Below are positions 40,392 to 49,439 of a DNA stretch of 64,000 nt, one piece after another; the first letter of the stretch is position 1, and the number at the start of each line of letters is the position of its first letter. The stretch comes from Butyricicoccus_A sp963620595 (GTDB lineage: Bacteria; Bacillota; Clostridia; Oscillospirales; Butyricicoccaceae), in contig CAVFAY010000010.1 in NCBI GenBank assembly GCA_963620595.1, positions 1-64,000 on the forward strand, in the 5' to 3' direction. A program made the position numbers and the translations under genes. The notes beneath the pieces were generated by a model. That model was not told where the DNA came from and made no database searches. It worked only from the letters and a program-made list of their open reading frames with translations.

Positions 40392-42050
40392 TTATTTCGT
40401 AATCATATCCGCTGCAAACAATGCCGCGCCCAATGCGCCGCACAGCTGTGCCTTTTCACTGATGACAAGCTTGGTATGGAGCTTTTCTTCCAGCGTCTGC
40501 ACTAAGCCCTGATTTTTAGAAACGCCGCCGGTCATCATATACTTTTCTTCGCCGCCGACACGCTTCGCCAGTGCCGCAGTCTTAGCGGCAACCGCTTTGT
40601 TCAAGCCATGTACAATGTCATCCGGCGCTTTGTTTTGCGCAATGAGCGAAACGACTTCGGATTCTGCAAACACCGTACACATGCTGGAAATCGTGATGTC
40701 TTCTTTATAATGCAGTCCAGTCACACTCATCTGATCCAGGCTCATTTCCATGGTACGCGCCATCATTTCCAAGAATCTGCCGGTTCCAGCAGCGCATTTA
40801 TCGTTCATGACAAAATTGACAACCGAGCCGGTTTCATCCAGGCGAATGACCTTGCTGTCCTGTCCGCCGATGTCAATGACTGTGCGAACAGCCGGATCCA
40901 AATAATGTGCACCTCGCGCATGGCAGGTAATCTCTGTGATACTCTTGTCACCGCTCTGAATGGCGGTGCGGCCATAACCTGTAGTTACCAGTGCATCAAT
41001 ATCCTCGCGTGCCAGTTTTGCGCAGTCGAGTGCCTGTTCTAGGGCGCGTTCTGCACCGATTGCCGCACCGGCGCCCGTCGGCAAAATAATACCGGTTACA
41101 ATATTTTTGTCTTTATCTAAAATAACGACATCTGTGCTGGTCGAGCCGCTGTCGATACCTGCTACAAATCCTTTGCCCATCTTGCGTTCCCTTCCTTCTA
41201 TCTGTTCCGGAGCAATGCTCTCCGCGAATGCTTCAAGACGCGTGAGCAGTTGTCCGCTGCTTTGTACAGTATAGTCCGACTCAATTTTCAGCAGCGGAAG
41301 CGCGGCATGCTGCTTGATGTCCGCATATTCAAAGCTATAAAAATCACAGAATTTCACGGTATGATAGATAATGCCCTTGAGATTTTCGTCGTTGTACAGC
41401 TGTTTGCGTCCGGTATTATCCATCATGCGCATACACGGCATCTGATGCAGCAGTTCTCCTGCATACCAGTCCATCAGCTCATCAAACGAAAGCTGTTCCG
41501 GCGGTGCGACTTCACCGACAGAGCGATTGTGGACACAGCTGTTGTTGACAACCGGCAGCGGCATGACCTTCTGCACCATATCAAACAGTTCTGCGCCCAT
41601 GCGTGCACCCAAAACCGTCAAATAAGCGCCCTTTGGTTTATCTTTCGGCACAAATGCCGCACGGAAAGCCGCTTCATCAAATGTCGTTCCCTTATACGCG
41701 CCGTATGCCGCAGCCAGTCCTTTGAGCTGTGCCGCCGTGCGCTCTCGGCTGCACGTGTCACCACAGTGCAGCATATCAATCATGTATAAAAAGTCCAATT
41801 TTCCTGATGCATCGAGAATATCATAGACACTGCGAATGGTATCACAGCAATTGACAAGCACCAGTTCCTTGATCTGTCCCGCCATAACCGCTTCCAGCAG
41901 CGCTTTGCCAAAGCCGCACAGATTCGGATGGGCAATCTGATCGGCGCGTTCAAAGCCTTCCGGCATATGGTTAACATTCTCACACTGCCCACCAAATGCC
42001 TGCAGCAGTTCAATCGGCGTATATTTACAGACATAATGTGTCTTATTCAT
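40392..42050 (-). CDS. 2-hydroxyacyl-CoA dehydratase-like subunit fused to its ATPase activator
   Basis: 553 residues from ATG 42050 (GGGAGG upstream). Residues 1-290 resemble the HgdB-type D component (Cys45 in NLCGFGK, Cys68-Cys69, Cys96, Cys100, and HTVKFCDFY). Residues 295-553 are a BadF/HgdC activase: GIDSGSTSTDVVILD phosphate loop, TTGYGR, DIGGQDSK, and the cluster Cys motifs NDKCAAGTGRFLE and SMCTVFAESEV. The usual arrangement has separate genes. The activase hydrolyses ATP to inject an electron at low potential. The partner subunit gene overlaps by 8 bases upstream. This layout is like double-cubane-cluster protein systems, but the substrate is unknown. Confidence 0.8.
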   Translation of the reverse strand: MNKTHYVCKYTPIELLQAFGGQCENVNHMPEGFERADQIAHPNLCGFGKALLEAVMAGQIKELVLVNCCDTIRSVYDILDASGKLDFLYMIDMLHCGDTCSRERTAAQLKGLAAAYGAYKGTTFDEAAFRAAFVPKDKPKGAYLTVLGARMGAELFDMVQKVMPLPVVNNSCVHNRSVGEVAPPEQLSFDELMDWYAGELLHQMPCMRMMDNTGRKQLYNDENLKGIIYHTVKFCDFYSFEYADIKQHAALPLLKIESDYTVQSSGQLLTRLEAFAESIAPEQIEGRERKMGKGFVAGIDSGSTSTDVVILDKDKNIVTGIILPTGAGAAIGAERALEQALDCAKLAREDIDALVTTGYGRTAIQSGDKSITEITCHARGAHYLDPAVRTVIDIGGQDSKVIRLDETGSVVNFVMNDKCAAGTGRFLEMMARTMEMSLDQMSVTGLHYKEDITISSMCTVFAESEVVSLIAQNKAPDDIVHGLNKAVAAKTAALAKRVGGEEKYMMTGGVSKNQGLVQTLEEKLHTKLVISEKAQLCGALGAALFAADMITK

Positions 42051-43320
42051 GCTCTGAACCTCCCAGCATTTCGAGGAATGCGCCCAAACGAGTTGCCGTT
42101 TGACCTTCGCCGCCGTGGCTGCGGTCGCAGCCATCTCCGTCTAAGATAAGAAGCGGAATGCCCGACTCTTCAAACATGCGCTTGGCAATTTGTGCGCCGC
42201 CCAAGGTATGCTTGCACCCCCAATGCGCAAACCAAACTGCGCCGTCTGCTCCCGCCTGCTTGGCGTGATAAATGCCCGTTTCAATGCGCCGCTTGATACT
42301 GCCATTGAGCGCATGATACACCATACGCTTTGCCATCGCTTCAAATGGCTGTTCTGGGTCAAACTCCAGATCCGGCGGATAGTTGTGTGCTAACTCGCAG
42401 CCTACAATCTGCGCCTCCTCGCGAAACCGTAGTTGTTTTGCAACAGCTGCCGACCAATACGGAATCGTATGCATCCAGTAAATTCGCTTACCCTTCGCCT
42501 TAGGTGCCTGTTCTACATCATGCAGCAGCATCTGTGTATATTGATATTGCTCCTCTGTGCCCAGCAAAATGTTTCCTGTCATGCCAGCATATAGCGGAGA
42601 GACCAAATCGCTCGGAATATATTTATCCGCGCGCTTTGTTTGGAACAGGTCATAGTTTTTCATGGTCTGTTTAGTTCGTGCAACGCGCTGCTTGACGCGT
42701 TCCATGTCAATAGTTTTTCCTGTCTGCTGCTCCAAAAAATTTGCCAGCTCTCTGAGCTGATCGGCAACACACTTTACATTGTCCTCATTCTGCTGCATCG
42801 GTACATCAATAGCAAATGCCGGAACGTCAAATAATTCAGATAGCCTGCGGAAGGTCACCAGATTGGCATCACAAACTAAATTGGTATACACGATACACTT
42901 CGGCTTTGGCAGCAAACCCTTTTCTGCGGCGCCAAGAAATGTCTTATGATAGCTGCACAGTGTTTCGGACAGACCACTGTTTTCTGCTTGCTGGATACAG
43001 CCGCGCTCAATATGTGTGCCTGCCAAATAGCAGGAAAATCCCTCTACATTATACGGATTTAAGCCGACTTCCTGCAGCAGCTCACACGGTGTAAAAATAC
43101 TGACAATTGCCGACTGCTCCGGCTTTTTGAGCGGGCGAATCATCGTATTCATCATCAGCTCTGCGAGATATCGATCTGCCGGTATCAGCATTTTGTCTGT
43201 TGTCATCTTTTGACGCAGCTTCTGTACGCTCCATCCGGTGCGCAGAAGCCAGCGTGCCCGCGATGGGCTGGTCTGGCTAAATTTGTCTACATATCCGCCA
43301 AATACATCTACAATATCCAT
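42043..43320 (-). CDS. 2-hydroxyacyl-CoA dehydratase family protein (HgdB-like)
   Basis: 425 residues of the HGD-D family (PF06050). Landmarks: STFTPCELL-like (Cys79), FSCYLAGTHIE, CSYHKTFLG, NLVCDAN, IYWMHTIPYW, and near the end FAHWGCKHTLGG with ILDGDGCDR. The Cys residues at these positions bind iron-sulfur clusters in the family. No CoA-ester dehydratase context (fatty-acid or amino-acid fermentation genes) is next to it. With the fused partner it should form an ATP-driven reductase or dehydratase. Translationally coupled to the next gene. Confidence 0.8.
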   Translation of the reverse strand: MDIVDVFGGYVDKFSQTSPSRARWLLRTGWSVQKLRQKMTTDKMLIPADRYLAELMMNTMIRPLKKPEQSAIVSIFTPCELLQEVGLNPYNVEGFSCYLAGTHIERGCIQQAENSGLSETLCSYHKTFLGAAEKGLLPKPKCIVYTNLVCDANLVTFRRLSELFDVPAFAIDVPMQQNEDNVKCVADQLRELANFLEQQTGKTIDMERVKQRVARTKQTMKNYDLFQTKRADKYIPSDLVSPLYAGMTGNILLGTEEQYQYTQMLLHDVEQAPKAKGKRIYWMHTIPYWSAAVAKQLRFREEAQIVGCELAHNYPPDLEFDPEQPFEAMAKRMVYHALNGSIKRRIETGIYHAKQAGADGAVWFAHWGCKHTLGGAQIAKRMFEESGIPLLILDGDGCDRSHGGEGQTATRLGAFLEMLGGSEHE

Positions 43321-43392
43321 AACACTCTTCTTTCTTGATTTTCCATACTGTGCATATTACCCTGTTTTTGTTGGATTGTCAACATTCAAAAG

Positions 43393-43423
43393 AACAGGTG
43401 CGTTTTTTTCAAACACACCTGTT
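43393..43423 (-). terminator. Terminator after rodA
   Basis: AACAGGTG / CACCTGTT with a GTTT/AAAC inner pair, 10 bases past the rodA stop on the minus strand. Confidence 0.6.
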
Positions 43424-43432
43424 CCTGTTCTT

Positions 43433-44656
43433 TTATTTGTTATGCTTTGGAAAACGAACGAGATTTTTAAGTTTTTCCGTAAAGGAACGCTTATCCTGTT
43501 CTTCTGCTTCTACAACAAGCGGTTCTGCTCCTTCTAATCCATGTTGTTTTTGCCGTTTTCGGCGCCGTGAGATGCCAACGACAATGCCGATTGCCAAATA
43601 TGTCGTCACAACTGACGAACCACCGTAGCTGAACAGCGGCAGCGTCAAGCCCATAACCGGTCCAATACCCAAACACATGAAGATATTTTCAAATGTCTGG
43701 AACAAAAGCATACTGCCGATACCAACACAAATCAGAGAGGAAATCTGCCCCGGCGCATGGAACGCGATATAATAAATGCGAATAATCAGTGCCATAAGCA
43801 ATGCCACGATGACCAGACAGCCGAGCAACCCCCATTCTTCTCCGGCAACACCGAAAATAAAATCAGTCTGTTTTGCCGGAAGCATGTTATTTTGCGTCTC
43901 ATTTCCCTTTAAGAAACCTGCACCGAGCAGCTTGCCCGAACCAATTGCAATGCGGCTCTGCTGCTGCTGCCAATAGGTATCCGGAGAAACGCTCGGATTG
44001 AACAGCACCAAAATTCGATTGCGCTGAAATGTGCCCAAGCTCTGCCACAAAATCGGAACTGCTGCACAGGTTAAAATAATGCCGCCTGCAAACCATTTGA
44101 GGCTGAGTCCTGCTGCAAACAGCATGACAACCGCAATAAATACATATGGCAGAGACATACCAACATCTTTCGACGGCAAAATAATTGCTGCCATCATCAA
44201 AATAAGGTGCAGACCGAACTGTACGAGGCTGCTCGCTTTATTGAGCTTATAGCGCAGCAAATTGATATGCTTGGCAAAGGTAAAGATAAACAGCAGTTTG
44301 CCAAGCTCCGCCGGCTGAATGCCGAGACTGCCAAAGCGTAGCCAACTCTTATTGCCGCCATTTTCATAGCCAAATACAGTCAGAGATAGCTGGAATAAAA
44401 TGTTGATGATATATACCAACCGCCACATTGGCGTGTACTTTTCAATATTGATGGATGACATGATGACGAATCCGACCAAACCAAGCAGAATAGCCAGGGA
44501 TTGGACGACGATATACTTGACACTTCCGCCGTCCATCGCGTATGTAGCGGAAAAAATCAGTACCAATCCAAACGCCGAACAGATCAGTGCCAAAAATAGC
44601 AGGATATAATCCAGCGTGCTGAAATACCTTCCAATACTTTCTTTTATTTTTTGCAT
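43433..44656 (-). CDS. rodA: RodA/FtsW-family peptidoglycan glycosyltransferase
   Basis: ATG 44656 has AAAGGA ten bases upstream and gives 408 residues. Ten membrane segments and SEDS motifs are visible: NGGNKSWLRFGSLGIQPAELGKLLFIFTFA, LPSKDVGMSLPYVFI, FIFGVAGEEWGLLG, and LPLFSYGGSSVVTTYLAIGIV near the end. SEDS proteins polymerise lipid II into glycan strands. RodA (elongation) is preferred over FtsW because of length and no division genes nearby; SpoVE-type is possible. The C-terminal tail is basic and hydrophilic. Confidence 0.85.
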   Translation of the reverse strand: MQKIKESIGRYFSTLDYILLFLALICSAFGLVLIFSATYAMDGGSVKYIVVQSLAILLGLVGFVIMSSINIEKYTPMWRLVYIINILFQLSLTVFGYENGGNKSWLRFGSLGIQPAELGKLLFIFTFAKHINLLRYKLNKASSLVQFGLHLILMMAAIILPSKDVGMSLPYVFIAVVMLFAAGLSLKWFAGGIILTCAAVPILWQSLGTFQRNRILVLFNPSVSPDTYWQQQQSRIAIGSGKLLGAGFLKGNETQNNMLPAKQTDFIFGVAGEEWGLLGCLVIVALLMALIIRIYYIAFHAPGQISSLICVGIGSMLLFQTFENIFMCLGIGPVMGLTLPLFSYGGSSVVTTYLAIGIVVGISRRRKRQKQHGLEGAEPLVVEAEEQDKRSFTEKLKNLVRFPKHNK

Positions 44657-44854
44657 GAAACCGATGTCCTTTCCGGAAAGCAGGTTCCCTGTTTCCGCAA
44701 ATGCCTCCCTGTTCGGCAGCATTTGTTCTCAAATTCATTCTTTATTATCATACCACCTTTCTGGCAAGCGGTAAATACTTTTTTGTCACAAAAATCACAA
44801 ACTGTTTTCCTTTCGTTGTTTTTCTCTCATTTTCTGATTCTTTTGATTTTGCTC

Positions 44855-44964
44855 TTAAATTCGTATGCATTTTATGCTATACTATGTATGATTCCTACGG
44901 CTTTGACTTCAGGCCGTCCATCTGGTATGGCGGAACGGTTCCGTGGATGATACAAACTAAAGGA
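44855..44964 (+). promoter_or_regulatory. fhs promoter and structured leader
   Basis: TTAAAT (44855-44860), 17-base spacer, TATACT (44878-44883) with TGc before it. The following leader has a stem ACGGCTT / AGGCCGT with a seven-base loop (about 44898-44918) and a second one CGGAA / TTCCG (about 44932-44944), then AAAGGAG. No ZTP or THF riboswitch consensus seen; it may still be a control element. The rest of 44657-44854 holds no gene. Confidence 0.45.
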
Positions 44965-44975
44965 GTTTTTTGGAT

Positions 44976-46646
44976 ATGCTGAGTGATATTGAAATTGCGC
45001 AGAACTGTGACATGCTTCCTATTGGCAAGGTTGCCGAAAAAGCAGGTTTTTTAGAGGATGAGCTGGAATACTACGGCAAGTACAAGGCAAAAATCTCCGA
45101 CGACGCATGGAAGCGTCTGAAGGACAAGCCAGACGGCAGACTGATTCTCGTCACTGCTATCAACCCGACACCGGCAGGTGAAGGCAAGACGACGACAACG
45201 GTTGGTCTCGGTGAAGCGCTCAACAAAATGGGTAAAAATGCCATCATCGCGCTGCGTGAGCCATCACTCGGTCCGGTATTTGGCATCAAGGGCGGCGCAG
45301 CAGGCGGCGGTTATGCACAGGTTGTCCCGATGGAGGACATCAACCTGCACTTCACCGGCGATATGCATGCCATCGGCGCAGCAAACAATCTGCTGTGCGC
45401 GATGATTGATAATCACATGCAGCAGGGCAACGCACTGGAAATCGACCCACGCCGTATTATCTTCACCCGTGTTGTCGATATGAATGACCGTGCTCTGCGC
45501 AACATTATTGTCGGCATGGGCGGTTCTGTCAACGGCGTTCCGCGTGAAGACCATTACATGATTACTGTAGCCAGCGAAGTTATGGCGATTTTATGTCTGG
45601 CTACCAGCCTGTCCGACTTGAAAAAGCGCTGCGGTGATATTTTGGTTGCCTATCGATATGATGGTTCTCCGGTTTTTGCTCGTGACCTCAAAGTAGACGG
45701 CGCGATGTGCGCTCTGCTCAAGGATGCTATCAAGCCAAACCTCGTGCAAACCTTGGACGGTTCTCCCTGCCTGATGCACGGCGGTCCATTTGCCAACATT
45801 GCACACGGCTGCAACTCGATTGTTGCTACCCGTCTGGCACTGAAACTCGCTGATTATACCATCACGGAGGCCGGCTTCGGCGCAGACTTGGGCGCAGAGA
45901 AGTTTTTCGACATCAAGTGCCGCAAGGCTGGATTCAAGCCGGATTGTGCTGTCATTGTTGCAACCATTCGTGCGCTGAAGTATAACGGCGGTGTGCCGAA
46001 GGATGAACTCAGTGCAGAAAATCTGAACGCGCTCAAGGCTGGCTGTGTCAACCTGCAAAAGCACATTGAAAACATCGGCAAGTTCCATGTTCCGGTTGTC
46101 GTTGCCATCAATCGCTTCCCGAGCGATACCGATGACGAAATCGAATTCCTGCGCCATGTCTGTGAAGATATGGGTGCTCGCTATGCCCTATCCGAGGTAT
46201 TCACTAAAGGCGCAGAAGGTGGCATGGAATTGGCGCAGATGGTTATGGAAGAAGCAGACAGCGGCAAATCGCAGTTCCAGATGCTGTATCCGGATGACAT
46301 GCCGCTCAAAGAAAAAATCGAAACCATTGCCAAGAAAATTTACGGTGCAGACGGCGTAACCTATTCCCCGTCCGCTGAAATGTCTCTCAAGGCAATTGAA
46401 AGTCTTGGTTATGGCAATTTGCCAATCTGTATGGCAAAAACGCAGTATTCTTTGACCGATGACCCGAAAAAGCTCGGCAGACCGACTGGATTTAAGATCA
46501 ATATCCGCACGGTTCGTGTCAGCGCCGGTGCAGGCTTCGTTGTCTGCGAGACCGGTAAGGTTATGACTATGCCGGGTCTGCCGCGCACCCCATCGGCATT
46601 TAACATTGATATCGATGATGACGGCAAAATCACCGGTCTGTTCTAA
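44976..46646 (+). CDS. fhs: Formate-tetrahydrofolate ligase
   Basis: ATG 44976 has AAAGGAG upstream; the in-frame TTG at 44970 is less likely. 556 residues with the family landmarks TAINPTPAGEGKTTTTVGLGEAL (ATP-binding P-loop), REPSLGPVFGIKGGAAGGGYAQV, DMHAIGAANNLL, ITEAGFGADLGAEKFFDIKCR and PGLPRTPSA. The enzyme makes 10-formyl-THF from formate, THF and ATP, for purine synthesis and, in acetogens, the methyl branch. No other folate genes adjoin; tsaE-tsaB-upp follow on the same strand. Confidence 0.95.
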   Translation: MLSDIEIAQNCDMLPIGKVAEKAGFLEDELEYYGKYKAKISDDAWKRLKDKPDGRLILVTAINPTPAGEGKTTTTVGLGEALNKMGKNAIIALREPSLGPVFGIKGGAAGGGYAQVVPMEDINLHFTGDMHAIGAANNLLCAMIDNHMQQGNALEIDPRRIIFTRVVDMNDRALRNIIVGMGGSVNGVPREDHYMITVASEVMAILCLATSLSDLKKRCGDILVAYRYDGSPVFARDLKVDGAMCALLKDAIKPNLVQTLDGSPCLMHGGPFANIAHGCNSIVATRLALKLADYTITEAGFGADLGAEKFFDIKCRKAGFKPDCAVIVATIRALKYNGGVPKDELSAENLNALKAGCVNLQKHIENIGKFHVPVVVAINRFPSDTDDEIEFLRHVCEDMGARYALSEVFTKGAEGGMELAQMVMEEADSGKSQFQMLYPDDMPLKEKIETIAKKIYGADGVTYSPSAEMSLKAIESLGYGNLPICMAKTQYSLTDDPKKLGRPTGFKINIRTVRVSAGAGFVVCETGKVMTMPGLPRTPSAFNIDIDDDGKITGLF

Positions 46647-46667
46647 TCTACAGGAAGTTTATCATTC

Positions 46668-47099
46668 ATGATTCAAATGCAAACACACAATGTCACAGAG
46701 ACCGAGCAGGCAGGCGGACAGCTGGCAAACCAGCTGTCTCCTGGTGCTGTGGTCGCTTTTACCGGTGATTTGGGTGCAGGGAAAACAGCATTTTGCCGTG
46801 GATTTCTGCACGCACTCGGATACACCGGCCGCGTCACCAGTCCGACCTTTGCCATCGTCAACGAGTACGAGACGGATCTATGCCGCGTCTGCCACTTTGA
46901 TATGTATCGTATCCTAGATGAAGACGCGCTGTACGACATCGGCTGGGACGATTACCTCGACGGAGATACCATCCTGCTCGTCGAATGGAGTGAAAATGTC
47001 TCCAGCGCACTGCCGGAAGACTGCATCACCGTGGATATTCGCCGCGGCGATGCCGAGGATGACCGCATCATTACCATCAAAGGAGGCGCACTGCATTGA
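46668..47099 (+). CDS. tsaE: tRNA t6A synthesis ATPase TsaE
   Basis: 143 residues starting with QTHNVTETEQAGGQLANQL and the P-loop FTGDLGAGKTAFCRGFL; TSPTFAIVNEY and HFDMYRI follow, then DGDTILLVEWSENV, all TsaE (YjeE) landmarks. It works with TsaB and TsaD in threonylcarbamoyladenosine formation on tRNAs reading ANN codons. The stop TGA overlaps the TTG start of tsaB. Confidence 0.9.
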   Translation: MIQMQTHNVTETEQAGGQLANQLSPGAVVAFTGDLGAGKTAFCRGFLHALGYTGRVTSPTFAIVNEYETDLCRVCHFDMYRILDEDALYDIGWDDYLDGDTILLVEWSENVSSALPEDCITVDIRRGDAEDDRIITIKGGALH

Positions 47100-47833
47100 A
47101 CATTTTAACGTTGGAGTCTTCCTCTCTGTCCGCCTCCGTGTGCATTACGGAAGATACCAAACTTTTGGCGCAGTCCTTTCAAAACTGCGGTTTAACCCAC
47201 AGCGCGACTTTGCTGCCGATGATTGACCACATCATGACCTCTTCTCAGTTGACACTGGCTGATATTAATGTTATTGCCTGCGTGACAGGTCCGGGTTCCT
47301 TCACCGGCGTCCGCATCGGTGTCTCAACAGCAAAGGGCATTGCAGATGCCAAAAACATTCCGTGTGTCGGCGTATCCAGTTTAGCAGGTGCTGCATGGAA
47401 TGTCGCACCGCTTACAAACCGTCTGATTTGTCCTGTCATGGACGCGCGGCGCGGACAATTATACAATGCGCTATTTGTCTATGAGAACGATACGCTGCGC
47501 CGTCTCACGCCTGATCGCGCTATCGCCATGGAAGACCTAAAAAAAGAGCTGATTTCTCTCGGAAAATCCGTTCTGCTGGTTGGAGATGGCACGCAAATAT
47601 GTTATAATAATTTTAACCTTTCTGATGCATTGGATGTCACAATGGCTCCGTCTGGTTTGATGTCCCCCTGTGCTTGGGGTGCTGCGATGGAAGCCTATCA
47701 TCTGGCAAAAGAAGGCAAGATGGTCTCTGCCGCCGCATTACTGCCGAGCTATCTCCGCCAGCCGCAGGCTGTGAGAGAACGGCTCGCACGCGAAGCAGAA
47801 CAGGCCGCACAATCATCTATGAAAAAGGAGTAA
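47096..47833 (+). CDS. tsaB: tRNA t6A synthesis protein TsaB
   Basis: 245 residues of the ASKHA fold. It begins with TTG (47096-47098) behind AAAGGAGG, giving the canonical NILTLESSSLSASVCI; CVTGPGSFTGVRIGVSTAKGIAD and DARRGQLYNALF are typical TsaB. TsaB is the scaffold partner of TsaD. TTG start overlaps the tsaE stop (TTGA). Neither rimI nor tsaD follows here; upp does. Confidence 0.9.
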   Translation: MNILTLESSSLSASVCITEDTKLLAQSFQNCGLTHSATLLPMIDHIMTSSQLTLADINVIACVTGPGSFTGVRIGVSTAKGIADAKNIPCVGVSSLAGAAWNVAPLTNRLICPVMDARRGQLYNALFVYENDTLRRLTPDRAIAMEDLKKELISLGKSVLLVGDGTQICYNNFNLSDALDVTMAPSGLMSPCAWGAAMEAYHLAKEGKMVSAAALLPSYLRQPQAVRERLAREAEQAAQSSMKKE

Positions 47834-47839
47834 TGAATC

Positions 47840-48469
47840 ATGGCACAGGTTCACGTTATGGATCATCCGCTGATCGTACACAAGCTGTCCCTCATGCGCG
47901 ATAAGTACACCGGTTCTAAGGAATTCCGCGAGGCAGTAGAGGAAATCTCTTCCCTGCTTTGCTACGAAGCTACCCGCGATCTGCCGCTCAAGGAGGTTGA
48001 AATCGAGACCCCGATTGCGCACGCAAAAGTCCGATACATCTCCGGCAAGAAGCTGGCAGTTGTCTGCATCCTGCGTGCAGGTCTCGGCATGGTAGACGGC
48101 ATTCTGGATCTGATTCCGAGCGCAAAGATCGGTCATATCGGTCTGTATCGCGATCCGGATACCTTACAGCCGGTAGAATACTACTGCAAGCTGCCGAATG
48201 ACATCGAGAGCCGCGACGTTATCGTGGTTGATCCGATGCTGGCTACCGGCGGCACGGCAAACGCTGCTATTCAGTTTCTCAAGAACTACGGCGTAAAGAA
48301 CATCAAGCTGTTGTCTATTCTTGCAGTTCCGGAGTCTATCTCTTCTATTCAGGAACAGCATCCAGATGTTGAAATTTACTGCGCAGCAATTGATGAAAAG
48401 CTCAACGACAAGGGCTACATCGTTCCGGGCGTAGGTGACGCTGGCGACCGCCTGTTCGGCACCAAGTAA
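47840..48469 (+). CDS. upp: Uracil phosphoribosyltransferase
   Basis: 209 residues, typical length. MAQVHVMDHPLIVHKLSLMRDKYTGSKEFREAVEEIS at the start, ILRAGLGMVDG, the PRPP loop VVDPMLATGGTA and the uracil-binding end GYIVPGVGDAGDRLFGTK. It converts uracil and PRPP to UMP in pyrimidine salvage. Six bases after tsaB; AAGGAG precedes the ATG. Followed by a terminator. Confidence 0.95.
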   Translation: MAQVHVMDHPLIVHKLSLMRDKYTGSKEFREAVEEISSLLCYEATRDLPLKEVEIETPIAHAKVRYISGKKLAVVCILRAGLGMVDGILDLIPSAKIGHIGLYRDPDTLQPVEYYCKLPNDIESRDVIVVDPMLATGGTANAAIQFLKNYGVKNIKLLSILAVPESISSIQEQHPDVEIYCAAIDEKLNDKGYIVPGVGDAGDRLFGTK

Positions 48470-48486
48470 TCTTTGCACACAAACAG

Positions 48487-48516
48487 AAGACCGACGCAAT
48501 CGCGCCGGTCTTTTTT
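48487..48516 (+). terminator. Terminator after upp
   Basis: AAGACCG / CGGTCTT with an inner GC/GC pair, followed by six T. Confidence 0.8.
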
Positions 48517-48548
48517 GTGTCTTATTTTTCATAGAACTTCCGTCAAAC

Positions 48549-49313
48549 TCAGTCGGAATATTCTCGTACCATTTTAAACAACTGCGTTCGATTCCGAATG
48601 CTCAGCTTTTTATAAATATTCAAAATATGCTTTTTGAGGGTGTTATTAGTAATAGTCAGCTGATCGCAAATAATATCATTCGGCAATCCCTGCATCAACA
48701 GTCCCAAAATCGTTGTCTCCCGCGCGGTCAGGCGGAATTTTTCTTCGCATTCATGAATGCTCAGCTTTTCATGCTGTCTGACATGCTCTTGATAGCACCG
48801 TGCCGTACGCAGTGCCAGATGTTCTTTGACCATATCCAGTAAAAAGACATCATCATAAACGAAATCCGGCTGACCGGCTTTGCGGTAAAAGGAAATTTTC
48901 CCCAGCACTTTTCCTTCAAACGCCGGTAAAATATGCACGCTGTGCTGAAAACCCTCCTCCTTGGAAAAATGCCGAAAACACTCGGTCTTTTCCAGCTCAT
49001 CCGCAGAAAAAATATCGCTCTCTCGATACACCATACTTTTTCCGCCCATCAGAAGCCCGCGGCTGAAATCTTTTTCCTGATATTCATCCAGGTATTCCTG
49101 CGCTGTTGCTTCTGAATAATTACAGCACACAGCATGTGTCAGCTTTGGCAACTCTGTATCCGAAGAATAATAAAAGACCGCTCCATCAAAATCCATGAGC
49201 AGCCGCATCTGTTCTAAAAAATTCTGACACATCTCATGAAAGTCTGCGATTTGATGAATCTGATATGTAATATTGTTGAAAATAACCCAGTCATTAGCTT
49301 CCTGAATATGCAA
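48549..49313 (-). CDS. LuxR-type regulator with N-terminal sensor domain
   Basis: 254 residues. The C-terminal 60 have the LuxR/GerE helix-turn-helix: LTARETTILGLLMQGLPNDIICDQLTITNNTLKKHILNIYKKLSIRNRTQLF. The N-terminal 180 look like a GAF/PAS-type sensor (DFDGAVFYYSSD, FHVHILPAFEGKVLGKISFYRK-like) with two Cys at 63-64. No receiver aspartate pattern, so it is not a classical response regulator. The ligand and targets are unknown. It lies alone between upp (convergent) and a leftward lipoprotein gene ended by a strong terminator. Confidence 0.75.
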   Translation of the reverse strand: MHIQEANDWVIFNNITYQIHQIADFHEMCQNFLEQMRLLMDFDGAVFYYSSDTELPKLTHAVCCNYSEATAQEYLDEYQEKDFSRGLLMGGKSMVYRESDIFSADELEKTECFRHFSKEEGFQHSVHILPAFEGKVLGKISFYRKAGQPDFVYDDVFLLDMVKEHLALRTARCYQEHVRQHEKLSIHECEEKFRLTARETTILGLLMQGLPNDIICDQLTITNNTLKKHILNIYKKLSIRNRTQLFKMVREYSD

Positions 49314-49334
49314 ATTTCTCCGCCTCCAAACAAA

Positions 49335-49370
49335 AAAGACGTTTTACGGAGTAATCCGTAAAACGTCTTT
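49335..49370 (-). terminator. Terminator after the phosphate-binding-like gene, 15-bp perfect stem
   Basis: AAAGACGTTTTACGG (49335-49349) pairs perfectly with 49356-49370 (loop of six), with a minus-strand T run after it. It lies 70 bases past the lipoprotein stop and just upstream of the LuxR start. Confidence 0.8.
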
Positions 49371-49439
49371 GTTCTACTAATATAGTATTATCTTACCATG
49401 TTGCGCCCCAACTGTCAAGCACGATTGTTTGAAATTCTG

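Noticed and set aside
44884..44975. ZTP or THF riboswitch before fhs
   Set aside because: The conserved CCGCC...GGGCA type core of the ZTP motif and the THF core are not present; only generic stems are seen.
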